From Betaproteobacteria bacterium (GTDB lineage Bacteria > Pseudomonadota > Gammaproteobacteria > Burkholderiales > Burkholderiaceae_C): 64,000 nt of DNA. The translations under genes and the position numbers were made by a program. The notes under the pieces are model-generated. The model had not been told where the DNA came from. It saw only the letters and a list, made by a program, of their open reading frames with translations, and did no database searches. Location of the stretch: assembly GCA_016716535.1 (NCBI GenBank), contig JADJWD010000002.1, positions 310,001 to 374,000 of the forward strand. Direction: 5' to 3'. Shown here one piece after another: positions 1 to 8,814 of this stretch (within the stretch, counting starts at the first letter, position 1; each line of letters begins with the position of its first letter).

Positions 1-488
1 TGCCGCTCGTCACCTTCGTCGACACCCCTGGCTTCATGGTCGGCCCCGACAGCGAGAAGACGGCGATGGTGCGGCACGCGGCGCGCCTGTTCGTCAACGC
101 CGCGGCGCTGCGCGTGCCGATGGCCAGCGTCGTGCTCAGGCGCGGCTACGGCCTCGGCGCGATGGCGCTGACCGCCGGCCACTTCCACGCGCCGGTGGCC
201 ACCTGCGCGTGGCCGAACGGCGAATTCGGCCCGATGGGTCTCGAAGGCGCGGTGCGGCTGGGCTTTCGCAAGGAGCTCGAAGCGGCGCCGCCCGGCGAGC
301 GCGAGGCGCTCTTCCAGCGCCTGCTGGCCGCGGCCGTGGAGCGCGGCGAGGCGCTGAACATGGCCAGCCACCTCGAAGTCGACGACGTCATCGACCCGGC
401 CGACACGCGCGACTGGCTCGTGCGCGTGCTGACCGCGGCGTGCGCGGCGCCGCTGCCACCGCGGCGGGGTTTCATCGACGCGTGGTGA
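1..488 (+). CDS. Acyl-CoA carboxylase carboxyltransferase subunit, 3' end only
   Basis: The frame is open from the left edge (in frame from base 3) to a TGA at 486-488, so the 5' part lies outside the window. The visible ~161 residues match the C-terminal half of a biotin-dependent carboxyltransferase (acetyl-/propionyl-CoA carboxylase beta type): VDTPGFMVG near the start, the glycine-rich RRGYGLGAMAL segment and CAWPNGEFGPMGLEGAV, where crotonase-fold oxyanion and acyl-CoA contacts lie in this family. The family moves carboxyl from carboxybiotin to an acyl-CoA. The substrate cannot be told from this fragment. It ends 20 bp before the convergent PPC-domain gene. Family is fairly certain; exact product is open. 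Confidence 0.8.
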   Translation, partial: PLVTFVDTPGFMVGPDSEKTAMVRHAARLFVNAAALRVPMASVVLRRGYGLGAMALTAGHFHAPVATCAWPNGEFGPMGLEGAVRLGFRKELEAAPPGEREALFQRLLAAAVERGEALNMASHLEVDDVIDPADTRDWLVRVLTAACAAPLPPRRGFIDAW

Positions 489-508
489 GGCCGCGGTCAG
501 GCTTGGAC

Positions 509-967
509 TCAGGCTCGGGCTGAGCCGCCGTCCAGCGCAATCAGCGCCAAGCCTGACCCCGGGTCGTGCCGGCGCTTCAGGTGCGCGGGCGCCTCTTCGA
601 GCATCACCTCGAGCGTCGGCCAGACGACGGCGTCGAGCAGGTGGCCGCCGACGGTGCTGCCGTCGCGTCGGCCAAGCACCGTGTGCAGGTGCACGACGGG
701 CTTGTCGCCCGTGCCGCCTTCACGCGTGATGTCGCCCAGCAGCGACAACACCTCGACCTGCTCGTCCACCGCGATGCGCTCGTAGTCCTTGCGCGCGCGG
801 TCGAAGTAGCCGAGCGTCGCGCGCTCGAAGGCGCCGATGGCGCTGATGCGGCTGGCGTCCAGCCCTTCTTCGCGCGCGAAGCGCTCGAGGCCGGCCATCA
901 CTTCGTCGCCGGCCTCGAACACCAGCACCCAGGTGCGCGGCGAACCGTCGATCTGCTTCGTTTTCAT
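509..967 (-). CDS. PPC-domain (DUF296) putative DNA-binding protein
   Basis: A 152-residue protein that is almost entirely one PPC/DUF296 domain. The family pattern is visible: an N-terminal strand WVLVFEAGDEV, a region starting SAIGAFERATLGYF, the HLHTVLGRRDGSTVGGHL stretch with the conserved histidines and glycines, and a C-terminal LEVMLEE strand. Bacterial members form trimers. DNA binding is inferred from plant AT-hook relatives and is not shown for most bacterial proteins. The ATG at 967 was chosen because it overlaps the stop of the upstream thiamine-diphosphate enzyme gene by 4 bp (ATGA), so the two are probably translationally coupled. The upstream extension is Arg-rich and looks like read-back into the neighbour. 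Confidence 0.75.
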   Translation of the reverse strand: MKTKQIDGSPRTWVLVFEAGDEVMAGLERFAREEGLDASRISAIGAFERATLGYFDRARKDYERIAVDEQVEVLSLLGDITREGGTGDKPVVHLHTVLGRRDGSTVGGHLLDAVVWPTLEVMLEEAPAHLKRRHDPGSGLALIALDGGSARA

Positions 968-2763
968 GTCCCGCTCCCGCGCCGCGCGACGACGCCGGCC
1001 CACCACTCCTTGGCCGACGCGATGACCGTCTGCAGCGCATCAGCGTCGCCGCGCAGCATCGCCTTCGCGTACGACGTGGCCTGCTCGCGCGTGATGTGCG
1101 GCGGCAGCGGCGGCACGTTGGCATCGGTCACCATCTCGAGCAGCACCGGCTGGCGCGCCGCGAGCGCCTCGTCCCAGGCGGGGCCCACGTCCTCGGGCCG
1201 GTCGACGCGCCGGGCCTGCAGGCCGAGCAGGCGCGCGTAGTCGGCGTAGGGGAAGGGCGGCAGGTTCTGCGACGCCTCGAACTTGGGGCTCGCGGCCGAG
1301 ATGCGCTGCTCCCAGGTGACCATGTTGAGGTCGCCGTTGTTGAGCACCATCACCACCAGCCGCGGGTCGGCCCACTCGCGCCAGCGCGCGGCCAGCGTGA
1401 CGAGCGCGTTGATGCCGATCATCTGCATCGCGCCGTCGCCGAGCAGCGCGATCACCGGCCGGTCGGGGTGCGCGAACTTCGCGGCGATCGCGTACGGCAC
1501 CGCCGGGCCCATCGTCGCGAGGCCCCCGGAGAGCGACGCCATCATGCCGCGGCGCACTTTCAGGTCGCGCGCATACCAGGCCGCCGCGGTGCCCGAGTCG
1601 CAGGTGAGGACCGCGCGCTCGGGCAGGCGCGGCGACAGCTCCCAGAACACGCGCTGCGGGTTGATGGGGTCGGCCGCCGTCATCGCGCGCTCTTCGAGCA
1701 CGCGCCACCACGCGGCGACTTCGGCCTCGATGCGCTCGCGCCAGCGGCGGTCGGTCTTGCGTTTCAGCAGCGGGATGAGCGCGCGCAGCGTTTGCTTCGC
1801 ATCGCCGGCGAGGTTCACCTCCATCGGGGTGCGCAGGCCGAGCTTGCGCACGTCGATGTCGATCTGCACGCCGCGCGCCTGGCCTTCGGGCGGCAGGAAC
1901 TCGGAGTACGGGAACGACGAGCCGACCATCAGCAGCGTGTCGCAGCCGCTCATCATTTCCCAACTCGGCTGCGAGCCGAGCAGGCCGATCGGGCCGGTGA
2001 CGAACGGCAGGTCGTCGGGCACCGCGGCCTTGCCGAGCAGCGCCTTGGCGATGCCGGCGCCGAGCAGGTCGGCCGCTTCGAGCAACTCGTCGGTGGCGTG
2101 CAGCGCGCCGGCGCCGGCCAGCAGCGCGACGCGCTCGCCGGCGTTCAGCACGTCGGCGGCGCGCTGCAGGTCGGCCGCGGCCGGCACGGCGCTGCGGCCG
2201 GTGGCGCCGATGCCGGTGTGCACGGTGCCGTGCTCGCGCGGCGGCTTGTCGACCGCGGCTTCCTCCTGCAGATCGTGCGGCAGGATGAGGCACGTGACGG
2301 CGCGGCGCTCGCGCGCGATGTGCATCGCGCGGTCGACGAGGTGGCGCACCTGCGCCGGCACCATCGCCGTGTGCACGTACTCGTGTGCCACGTCCTTGAA
2401 GAGCGTCGGCAGGTCGACCTCCTGCTGGTAGTCGCCGCCGATCGCCGAGCGCGCCGTCTGGCCGACGATCGCCAGCACCGGCTGGTGATCGGCCTTCGCG
2501 TCGTACAGGCCGTTGAGCAGGTGGATTGCGCCCGGCCCGGAGGTGGCCATGCACACGCCGACCTCGCCGGTGAACTTGGCGTGCGCGCAGGCCATGAAGG
2601 CGGCCAGCTCCTCGTGCCGTGCCTGCACGAACTGCATGCGCTCGCCGAGCCGGCCGAACGCTGCCATCAGGCCGTTGATGCCGTCGCCCGGGTAGCCGTA
2701 GACGCGGCGCACACCCCAGGCGTGCAGGCGGTCGAGGATCTGGTCGCTGACGGTGCGGGCCAC
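964..2763 (-). CDS. Thiamine-diphosphate-dependent enzyme (pyruvate oxidase/acetolactate synthase family)
   Basis: A 599-residue three-domain ThDP enzyme like PoxB/acetolactate synthase. The N-terminal pyrimidine-binding domain has the YGYPGDGINGL start and the motif-like glutamate in RHEE. The central domain is nucleotide-binding-like. The C-terminal pyrophosphate-binding domain has GDGAMQMIGINAL followed by NNGDLNMVTWEQR, the GDG-(~25)-NN cofactor motif. It probably decarboxylates pyruvate or another 2-oxoacid; the electron acceptor and product are not predictable. Translation most likely starts at GTG 2763, preceded by GGAGAG seven bases upstream; the longer open frame is Arg/Ala-rich with no family similarity. 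It is first in a two-gene unit with the PPC-domain gene and divergent from the GH15 gene. Confidence 0.85.
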   Translation of the reverse strand: MARTVSDQILDRLHAWGVRRVYGYPGDGINGLMAAFGRLGERMQFVQARHEELAAFMACAHAKFTGEVGVCMATSGPGAIHLLNGLYDAKADHQPVLAIVGQTARSAIGGDYQQEVDLPTLFKDVAHEYVHTAMVPAQVRHLVDRAMHIARERRAVTCLILPHDLQEEAAVDKPPREHGTVHTGIGATGRSAVPAAADLQRAADVLNAGERVALLAGAGALHATDELLEAADLLGAGIAKALLGKAAVPDDLPFVTGPIGLLGSQPSWEMMSGCDTLLMVGSSFPYSEFLPPEGQARGVQIDIDVRKLGLRTPMEVNLAGDAKQTLRALIPLLKRKTDRRWRERIEAEVAAWWRVLEERAMTAADPINPQRVFWELSPRLPERAVLTCDSGTAAAWYARDLKVRRGMMASLSGGLATMGPAVPYAIAAKFAHPDRPVIALLGDGAMQMIGINALVTLAARWREWADPRLVVMVLNNGDLNMVTWEQRISAASPKFEASQNLPPFPYADYARLLGLQARRVDRPEDVGPAWDEALAARQPVLLEMVTDANVPPLPPHITREQATSYAKAMLRGDADALQTVIASAKEWWAGVVARRGSGT

Positions 2764-2897
2764 GGGGTGTCTCTCCGGCAAGGGGCGGAAAGCCGCGCGG
2801 CGGCAAGCCGCGCGCCTGTCGGGGGCCCGCGCCGGGCGCCGCGCTTGCCGGCGCGATTCGCCCGCCGCCCCACCGCCGCCCACGGCCATGCCATGCC

Positions 2898-4847
2898 ATG
2901 CCGAGCCAGCCGCTGCCCATCGACCCGCGCCCGTACCCGCCGATCGAGCACTACGCGCTGATCAGCGACTGCGAGTCCACCGCGCTCGTGGGCCGCCACG
3001 GCGCGATCGACTGGTGCTGCATGCCGACGATGGACGCCGACCCGTGCTTCGGCCGCTTGCTCGACTGGCGCGCCGGCGGCTACTGCCGCGTCGCGCCGGC
3101 ACCGGGCCCGCAGGTGCGGTGCAGCCGCGAGTACGTGCACGGCACGATGGTGCTGGCCACGCGGTTCGACACGCCCGAGGGCAGCGTGCGGCTGCACGAC
3201 TTCTTCGTCATGCAGGGCGACCCTGCACATCACGACGAGCGTGATCACCTGGCGCGGCTGGCGCGCTGCGAGCGCGGCCGCGTCTGCTTGCAGGTGGAGG
3301 TGGCGCCGCGCTTCGACTTCGGCGCCATCGTGCCGCGGCTGGCCGGAGCCGGGCCCGGGCGCTGGTTCGCCTGGGGCGGCAACAAGGGGCTGCTGATGCA
3401 CTGCAACCGGCCGCTCGTGCGCGACACCTCGCGCGCCTCGCTGGTGGCCGAGGTCGAGCTCGAGGCCGGGCAGACGCTCGACCTGTCGCTGCACTTCGTG
3501 CGGCCCGAGGACATCGCGCTGCGCATGCAGCACCCGCCGCGCTCGCCCGAGCTGGCGCCGGCGCTTCAGCGCACGCTGGCCTGGTGGGCGGCGTGGGAGC
3601 AGGGCGCCTGCCGGCCGCCGCATTCGGATGCGCTGACGCGCCGCTCGGCGCTGGTGCTCAAGGCCCTGTGCTTCGAGCGCACCGGCGCCATCGCCGCGGC
3701 GGCCACCACCTCGCTGCCCGAAGCGCCGGGCGGCGATCGCAACTGGGACTACCGCTTCAGCTGGCTGCGCGATTCGGTGCTGGCGGTGGCGGCGCTGCAG
3801 GCGCTGGGGTTCCGGCGCGAAGCCGACCGCTTCCGCGCCTTCATCGAGCGCAGCGCCGCCGGCAGCGCACGCCAGTTGCAGCTGATGGTGGGGCTGGACG
3901 GCCGGCGCCGGCTGACCGAGGAGACGCTGCCGCTGCAAGGCTGGCGCGGCGCGAGCCCGGTGCGCATCGGCAACGCGGCGGCGCGCCAGACGCAGCTCGA
4001 TGTCTACGGCAGCCTGCTCGAGCTGGCCTGGTTGTCGCACGACGGCCGCGAGCCGATCGAGCCGGCGTACTGGGAGTTCCTCGTCGAGGCGGTCGACGTG
4101 GCCTGCACGCGCTGGCGCGAACCCGACCACGGCATCTGGGAGATGCGCGACGCGCCGGCGCACTTCGTGCACTCCAAGGCGATGTGCTGGGTGGCCATCG
4201 ACCGCGGCATGCGGCTGGCCGAGCGGCGCGACCTGGCCGCACCGCTGGCGCGCTGGGCCGCGGCGCGCGACGCCGTGCGCGCCGCGATCGACCGACACGG
4301 CGTGTGCCAGCGCCGCGGCGCCTTTTGCCAGGCCTTCGGCGAAGACCGGCCGGATGCCGCGCTGCTGCTGCTGCCGCAGTTCGGCTACGTCGCCTACAGC
4401 GACCCACGCATGCGGCGGACGGTGGATTGGGTGACGCAGGAGCTCGGCCGCGAAGGCCTCGTGCGCCGCTACCGCCGGCCCGACGGGCTGCGCGGCACCG
4501 AAGGCGCGTTCCTGCCGTGCACTTTCTGGCTGGCCACCTGCCTGGCGCGGCAGGGGCGCCTCGGCGCGGCGCGGGCCGCCTACCGCACCGCCGCCGCGGC
4601 CGCCAACGACCTGGGCCTCTTCGCCGAGGAAGCGTTGCCTGACGGCAGCGCGCTGTTGGGCAACTTCCCGCAGGCGCTGACGCACCTGGCGCAGATCGGC
4701 GCCCGGCTCGCGCTGGATGATGCGTTGGATGTCGCGTTGGACGATGCGCCGGGCGCAGCGCCCGACGATGCGCCGGCGTTCAGCGCCGCACGAGCAGCGC
4801 CGCCGCGGCAGCGAGCAGCGCCAGCAGGGCCAGCGCGATGGCGATGA
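2898..4847 (+). CDS. Glycoside hydrolase family 15 protein (glucoamylase/trehalase-like)
   Basis: A 649-residue GH15 protein. Residues about 1-220 form the beta-rich N-terminal domain typical of bacterial GH15, opening with IEHYALISDCESTALVGRHG and IDWCCMP. From about 260 comes the alpha/alpha-barrel with GGDRNWDYRFSWLRDS, a strong family hallmark, and EPDHGIWEMR, where a catalytic acid sits in relatives. GH15 enzymes release glucose from alpha-glucans or cleave trehalose. No signal peptide is seen, so it is probably cytoplasmic. The tail after about residue 600 is Asp/Ala-rich and repetitive (DDAL, DDAP) and then Arg/Ala-rich where it overlaps the convergent dehydrogenase gene by 68 bp; that tail is probably not part of the fold. 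Confidence 0.88.
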   Translation: MPSQPLPIDPRPYPPIEHYALISDCESTALVGRHGAIDWCCMPTMDADPCFGRLLDWRAGGYCRVAPAPGPQVRCSREYVHGTMVLATRFDTPEGSVRLHDFFVMQGDPAHHDERDHLARLARCERGRVCLQVEVAPRFDFGAIVPRLAGAGPGRWFAWGGNKGLLMHCNRPLVRDTSRASLVAEVELEAGQTLDLSLHFVRPEDIALRMQHPPRSPELAPALQRTLAWWAAWEQGACRPPHSDALTRRSALVLKALCFERTGAIAAAATTSLPEAPGGDRNWDYRFSWLRDSVLAVAALQALGFRREADRFRAFIERSAAGSARQLQLMVGLDGRRRLTEETLPLQGWRGASPVRIGNAAARQTQLDVYGSLLELAWLSHDGREPIEPAYWEFLVEAVDVACTRWREPDHGIWEMRDAPAHFVHSKAMCWVAIDRGMRLAERRDLAAPLARWAAARDAVRAAIDRHGVCQRRGAFCQAFGEDRPDAALLLLPQFGYVAYSDPRMRRTVDWVTQELGREGLVRRYRRPDGLRGTEGAFLPCTFWLATCLARQGRLGAARAAYRTAAAAANDLGLFAEEALPDGSALLGNFPQALTHLAQIGARLALDDALDVALDDAPGAAPDDAPAFSAARAAPPRQRAAPAGPARWR

Positions 4848-5808
4848 CCGGGCCGCGGCGCACCGACAACCACCACTGCACACTGTGGCGCCGGGCGACG
4901 GCGTCGAAGCGCCCATGCGCGCCGGGGTCGCCCGGCACCGGCGCATGCAGGTTGTCGGGCGCGCGCGGGTCGCGTGGCTCGTCGCTCTGCTGGCCTTGCC
5001 AGCCTTGCCGCGCGAGCAGCCGGTCGAGCACGCCCGGCATCAGCCGCTGCGCGACGATCGCCTTCACCGCGGGCCAGCCGACCCACCATTCGCGCCGCGC
5101 GTGCAGCGCCGCGTGCACGATGGCGGCGGCCGCCAGCTCGGGCTGGAACACCGGCAGCACCGGCTGCGCCTTGCACGGCATGACGCTGCGGCCCCAGTCG
5201 AACTGCGGCGTGTTGAAGGCCGACAACTGCACCATCGTCAGCCGCACGGCGCTGCCCTCGTGGATGAGTTCGCTGCGCAGCGAGTCGGTGAAGCCGCGCA
5301 ACGCCGCCTTCGCGGCGCAATACGGCGCCTGCAGCGGGATCGAGCGGTAGGCCAGCGCCGAGCCCACCTGCACGACGACGCCGCGCCCGCGCGGCCGCAT
5401 GCGCGCCAGCGCGGCGCGCGTGCCCCACACCGCGCCGAGGTAGGTGACGTCGGTGGCGCGGCGGAAGTCGGCGTCGCCGATCTGGTCCACCGGCGCGTAG
5501 ATCGTCGCCATCGCGTTGTTCACCCACACGTCGATGCGGCCCCAGCGCTGCTCGACCTCGGCCGCGGCCGCTTCCACCGCCGCCGGGTCGGCCACGTCGG
5601 CCACCAGCGCGATCGCCTCGCCGCCCAGTTGTTCGGCTTCGCGGCACGCGGCCAGCACGCCTTCGCGGCCGCGCGCCAGCACGCCGATGCAGGCGCCGCG
5701 GCGCGCGAACGCGCAGACTGTCGCGCGGCCGATCCCGGCCGAGCCGCCGGTGACGACAACGACGAGGCCGCCGAGGGGGGCGTCATTGGAGGCGGCGGCT
5801 GTGACCAT
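4780..5808 (-). CDS. Short-chain dehydrogenase/reductase with C-terminal membrane helix
   Basis: A 342-residue classical SDR. Visible motifs are VVVTGGSAGIGRAT (nucleotide-binding Gly motif), WVNNAMAT (NNA), a serine in VGSALAYRS and YCAAK (catalytic Tyr and Lys). The substrate is unknown. Unusual for an SDR, the final ~30 residues form a hydrophobic segment (VIAIALALLALLAAAAALLV) followed by Arg-Arg, so it may be tail-anchored in the inner membrane; this part lies partly in the 68-bp convergent overlap with the GH15 gene. The ATG at 5808 puts the Rossmann motif about 15 residues in, as usual; the upstream extension is Arg/Pro-rich. It is divergent from the MetE-like gene. Confidence 0.88.
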   Translation of the reverse strand: MVTAAASNDAPLGGLVVVVTGGSAGIGRATVCAFARRGACIGVLARGREGVLAACREAEQLGGEAIALVADVADPAAVEAAAAEVEQRWGRIDVWVNNAMATIYAPVDQIGDADFRRATDVTYLGAVWGTRAALARMRPRGRGVVVQVGSALAYRSIPLQAPYCAAKAALRGFTDSLRSELIHEGSAVRLTMVQLSAFNTPQFDWGRSVMPCKAQPVLPVFQPELAAAAIVHAALHARREWWVGWPAVKAIVAQRLMPGVLDRLLARQGWQGQQSDEPRDPRAPDNLHAPVPGDPGAHGRFDAVARRHSVQWWLSVRRGPVIAIALALLALLAAAAALLVRR

Positions 5809-5894
5809 CGAAACCCGCGCGGGCAACCGCCGTGCCCCCGGCCGGTTAAGCTGCGCCCGCGCCGCCCGGTCTGGCGCCAAGGAGCGAAGGCGCC

Positions 5895-6902
5895 ATGATC
5901 GACACCACCGTCGCCGGCAGCCTGCCCAAGCCCGCCTGGCTTGCCGAGACCGGCAAGCTCTGGCCGCAGTGGCTGCCGGCCGGCGAAGCGCTCGCGCAGG
6001 CCAAGCGCGACGCGACGCTCTTGTGGCTGAAGCTGCAGGAGGACGCCGGCCTCACCGTCGTCAGCGACGGCGAGATGAGCCGCCAGCACTTCGTGCACGG
6101 CTTCCTCGAGCGCGTCGCCGGCATCGACTTCGCGCACAAGGTCGAGATGGGCATCCGCAACGATCGCTACAAGGCGATGGTGCCGCAGGTCGTGGCGCCG
6201 CTGGCGCTGGCCGGCCGCGTGCACGAGACCGAGGCGCGGCTCGTGCGCGCGCACACGAAGCGGCGCGTCAAGTTCACGCTGCCCGGCCCGATGACGATCG
6301 TCGACACCGTCGCCGACCGCCACTACGGCGACCGCGTGCAGATGGCGTTTGCGTTCGCCGAACTGCTGAACCAGGAGGCGCGCGCGCTCGAGGCCGACGG
6401 CGTCGACATCGTCCAGTTCGACGAGCCGGCGTTCAACGTCTACATGGACGACGCCGCCGACTGGGGCGTGCGCGCTCTGGAGCGCGCCGCGCAAGGTTTG
6501 CGCTGCACGACGGCCGTGCACATCTGCTACGGCTACGGCATCCAGGCCAACGTCGACTGGAAGAAGACGCTCGGCGACGAGTGGCGGCAATACGAGCGCG
6601 TCTTCCCGGCGCTCGCGAAGAGCTCGATCGACCAGGTCAGCCTCGAGTGCATCCATTCGCACGTGCCGCCGGACCTGATGGTGCTGCTCGAAGGCAAGGA
6701 CGTGCTCGTCGGCGTCATCGACGTGGCGAGCGACGCGGTCGAGACGCCCGAGGAAGTGGCGCGCACGATCGAGACCGCGGCGCGCTTCGTGCCGCGGCCG
6801 CGGCTCGTGGCGTGCACGAACTGCGGCATGGCGCCGATGCGGCGCGAAGTGGCCGAGGCGAAGCTGCGCGCGCTGGTGGCGGGGGCGGCGCTGGCGGGGT
6901 AG
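5895..6902 (+). CDS. Cobalamin-independent methionine synthase core (MetE C-terminal domain-like)
   Basis: A 335-residue protein equal to only the catalytic C-terminal barrel of MetE (full MetE is about 750 residues). Zinc-site residues can be recognised: His in AVHICYG, Glu in SLECIHS and Cys in ACTNCGM; QFDEPAFN is the homocysteine-binding region. The N-terminal folate-binding half is absent. Short MetE proteins of this type are known to act as folate-independent methionine synthases or other S-methyltransferases. The DUF1852 partner (MesX) that accompanies the MesD subgroup is not adjacent here, so the methyl donor is open. The start has a good AAGGAG at 9 bases. It runs toward the pirin gene with a 9-bp gap. 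Confidence 0.85.
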   Translation: MIDTTVAGSLPKPAWLAETGKLWPQWLPAGEALAQAKRDATLLWLKLQEDAGLTVVSDGEMSRQHFVHGFLERVAGIDFAHKVEMGIRNDRYKAMVPQVVAPLALAGRVHETEARLVRAHTKRRVKFTLPGPMTIVDTVADRHYGDRVQMAFAFAELLNQEARALEADGVDIVQFDEPAFNVYMDDAADWGVRALERAAQGLRCTTAVHICYGYGIQANVDWKKTLGDEWRQYERVFPALAKSSIDQVSLECIHSHVPPDLMVLLEGKDVLVGVIDVASDAVETPEEVARTIETAARFVPRPRLVACTNCGMAPMRREVAEAKLRALVAGAALAG

Positions 6903-6911
6903 TGGCGGGGT

Positions 6912-7640
6912 TCAGGCCGAAGGCGCCAGGTCGAACACCAGCACCTCGGCATCCTTGCCCTGTTCGAGCACGAGCCGCGGTTCGTCGCGCAGCGTCACGG
7001 CATCGCCGCCTTCGAGCCGCTGGCCGTTGACGACGAGTGCGCCGCGCACGAGGTGCACGTAGGCCAGGCGCTTCGGGTCGAGCGCCACCTCGGCGCGCTC
7101 GTCGCCGTCGAAGAGGCCGGCATGGATGCTTGCATCGGCGTGGATCGTCAGCGAGCCCGCGCGGCCGTCGTCGCTGGCGACGAGGACAAGCTGCCCGCGC
7201 TTGGCCGCGGCGTCGAAGCGCTTCTGCTCGTAGCCCGGCGCGATGCCGCGCTCGCGCGGCAGGATCCAGATCTGCAGGAAGTGCGTCGTGCGCGCCGGGT
7301 CGTGGTTGAACTCGCTGTGCTGCACGCCGGTGCCGGCGCTCATGCGCTGCACGTCGCCGGGCAGGATGACGCCGGCGTGTGCGCCGCCGGCCGCGCCGTT
7401 GCCCATGCTGTCCTTGTGCGCGAGCGCGCCGTCGAGCACATAACTGACGATCTCCATGTCGCGATGGCCGTGCGTGCCGAAGCCGGTGCCCGGCGCGATG
7501 CGGTCGTCGTTGATGACGCGCAGGTTGCCCACGCCCATGTGGCGCGGGTCGTGGTAGTCGGCGAACGAGAAGCTGTGGAAACTCTTCAGCCAGCCGTGGT
7601 CGGCATAACCGCGGTCGGCGGACTTGCGCAGCGTCAGCAT
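6912..7640 (-). CDS. Pirin family protein (YhaK-like)
   Basis: A 242-residue bicupin of the pirin family. The N-terminal cupin carries GFGTHGHRDMEIVSYVLDG and GTGVQHSEFNH, giving the His/His/Glu metal-site pattern; the C-terminal domain is the shorter second cupin. Pirins are iron-binding proteins, some with quercetin dioxygenase activity and others redox sensors; the substrate cannot be told. The ATG at 7640 has AAGGAG seven bases upstream and begins MLTLRKSADRG, the usual N-terminus; a longer reading adds unrelated Arg/Pro-rich residues. It is divergent from a LysR gene, the same arrangement as E. coli yhaK/yhaJ, which points to control by that regulator. Confidence 0.92.
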   Translation of the reverse strand: MLTLRKSADRGYADHGWLKSFHSFSFADYHDPRHMGVGNLRVINDDRIAPGTGFGTHGHRDMEIVSYVLDGALAHKDSMGNGAAGGAHAGVILPGDVQRMSAGTGVQHSEFNHDPARTTHFLQIWILPRERGIAPGYEQKRFDAAAKRGQLVLVASDDGRAGSLTIHADASIHAGLFDGDERAEVALDPKRLAYVHLVRGALVVNGQRLEGGDAVTLRDEPRLVLEQGKDAEVLVFDLAPSA

Positions 7641-7724
7641 CGGCAATCTCCTTGAAGGGCAGTGACTTGGCGGCACTGTAGGCCGCGCGGCGCGAACGCG
7701 GGTGGAGCGGCGCTGAAGCACCCG

Positions 7725-7739
7725 TTCAAATATGATGAA
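7725..7739. promoter_or_regulatory. Candidate LysR operator between pirin and LysR genes
   Basis: Imperfect palindrome TTCAAATATGATGAA with TTCA/TGAA arms and an inner T-N11-A, the classical LysR-box shape. It lies between the divergent pirin and LysR genes and covers the first possible LysR start at 7732. TATGAT at 7731-7736 inside it could also be a -10 element for a start at 7747. Prediction by pattern only. Confidence 0.4.
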
Positions 7740-8775
7740 ACCCACGATGCCGACGCCGACTCAAGCCCACGCCCGCCAGGCGCTGACGCCCGATGCGCTG
7801 ACGATGATCGACACGATCGCGCGCGAAGGCAGCTTCGCCGCCGCGGCGCGCGAGCTCGGCAAGGTGCCCTCGGCGCTGACCTACAGCGTGCGCCAGCTCG
7901 AGGAGGCGCTGGACGTGCTGCTGTTCGACCGCAGCTCGCGCCAGGCGCAGCTCACCGCCGCCGGCGCCGAGCTGCTGCACGAGGGCCGGCGGCTGCTGCA
8001 GGAGATCGATGCGGTGGCCAACCGCGTCAAGCGCGTCGCCTGCGGCTGGGAGGCCGAACTCGCGATCAGCGTCGAGGACATCCTGTCGATGCCGGTGATG
8101 TTCGAGCTGGTGCAGGCGTTTTGCGAGACGCGGGTCGCGCCGCCACCGGGCAGCGGGCCGTCCGGGAACGCGCAGGCCGGGCAGGGCGACAGCACGCCGG
8201 CCACGCGCCTGCGCCTGCGCACCGACGTGATGGCCGGCACGTGGGAGGCGCTCGTCACCGGCCAGGTGGACCTGGCGATCGGCGTGTCGGGCCAGCACGC
8301 CAAGCCGCCGGGCGTGGAGCTGCGGCCGCTGGGCGACGTGCCGTTCGTATTCTGCGTCGCGCCGCATCATCCGCTGGCCGCGGCCGACGAGCCGCTGACC
8401 GATGCGGTGCTCGTGCACCACCGCGCCATTGCGGTCGCCGACACGGCGCAGCGCCTCGCGCCGTTGACGCTGAACCTGCTGCCCGGGCAGGACGTGCTGA
8501 CGGTGCCGTCGATGCGCGCCAAGCTCGAGGCGCAGCTGCGCGGGCTCGGCTGCGGCTTCGTGCCCGAGCCGATGGCGCGTGCGCACCTCGAAGCCGGGCA
8601 CCTGGTCAGCCGGCGCACGGCGCGCGCGCCGTTCGTGGCGAGTTTGTTCTACGCCTGGCGTGCTGAGCGTGGTGCGCTCGGCCTTGGGCGGGCGCTGGCT
8701 TGGTGGGTGCAGCAGCTGGAAAGCGTGACGACGCGGCGGGCGCTGATCGAGCGCCATGCCGCGCGGCTGGCTTGA
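7732..8775 (+). CDS. LysR-type transcriptional regulator (YhaJ-like, adjacent to pirin)
   Basis: A 347-residue LysR regulator. The winged helix-turn-helix occupies about residues 18-80 (ALTMIDTIAREGSFAAAARELGKVPSALTYSVRQLEE), followed by the linker helix and a periplasmic-binding-like effector domain to about 310. The effector domain carries a loop insertion near residue 140 (PPPGSGPSGNAQ). Start choice is uncertain: ATG 7732 overlaps a palindrome, and ATG 7747 (MPTPTQ) lies just after a TATGAT hexamer. Neither has a Shine-Dalgarno. It probably autoregulates and controls the divergent pirin gene; the inducer is unknown, although the E. coli homologue YhaJ responds to aromatic compounds. Confidence 0.88.
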   Translation: MMKPTMPTPTQAHARQALTPDALTMIDTIAREGSFAAAARELGKVPSALTYSVRQLEEALDVLLFDRSSRQAQLTAAGAELLHEGRRLLQEIDAVANRVKRVACGWEAELAISVEDILSMPVMFELVQAFCETRVAPPPGSGPSGNAQAGQGDSTPATRLRLRTDVMAGTWEALVTGQVDLAIGVSGQHAKPPGVELRPLGDVPFVFCVAPHHPLAAADEPLTDAVLVHHRAIAVADTAQRLAPLTLNLLPGQDVLTVPSMRAKLEAQLRGLGCGFVPEPMARAHLEAGHLVSRRTARAPFVASLFYAWRAERGALGLGRALAWWVQQLESVTTRRALIERHAARLA

Positions 8776-8814
8776 GCGCCTGCGGCTGCCGTTTGCTTAC
8801 TGCTTGGGGCTGAG

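Noticed and set aside
1096..2961. Long open frame antisense to the thiamine-diphosphate enzyme gene
   Set aside because: Arg/His/Ala-rich translation without family motifs; high GC removes stops from the opposite strand. The real gene has full ThDP motifs.
5841..5850. GCCGGTTAAG shared with 23092-23101 as a common promoter motif
   Set aside because: The 10-12 base match occurs twice in different positions relative to genes and could be chance in GC-rich DNA.
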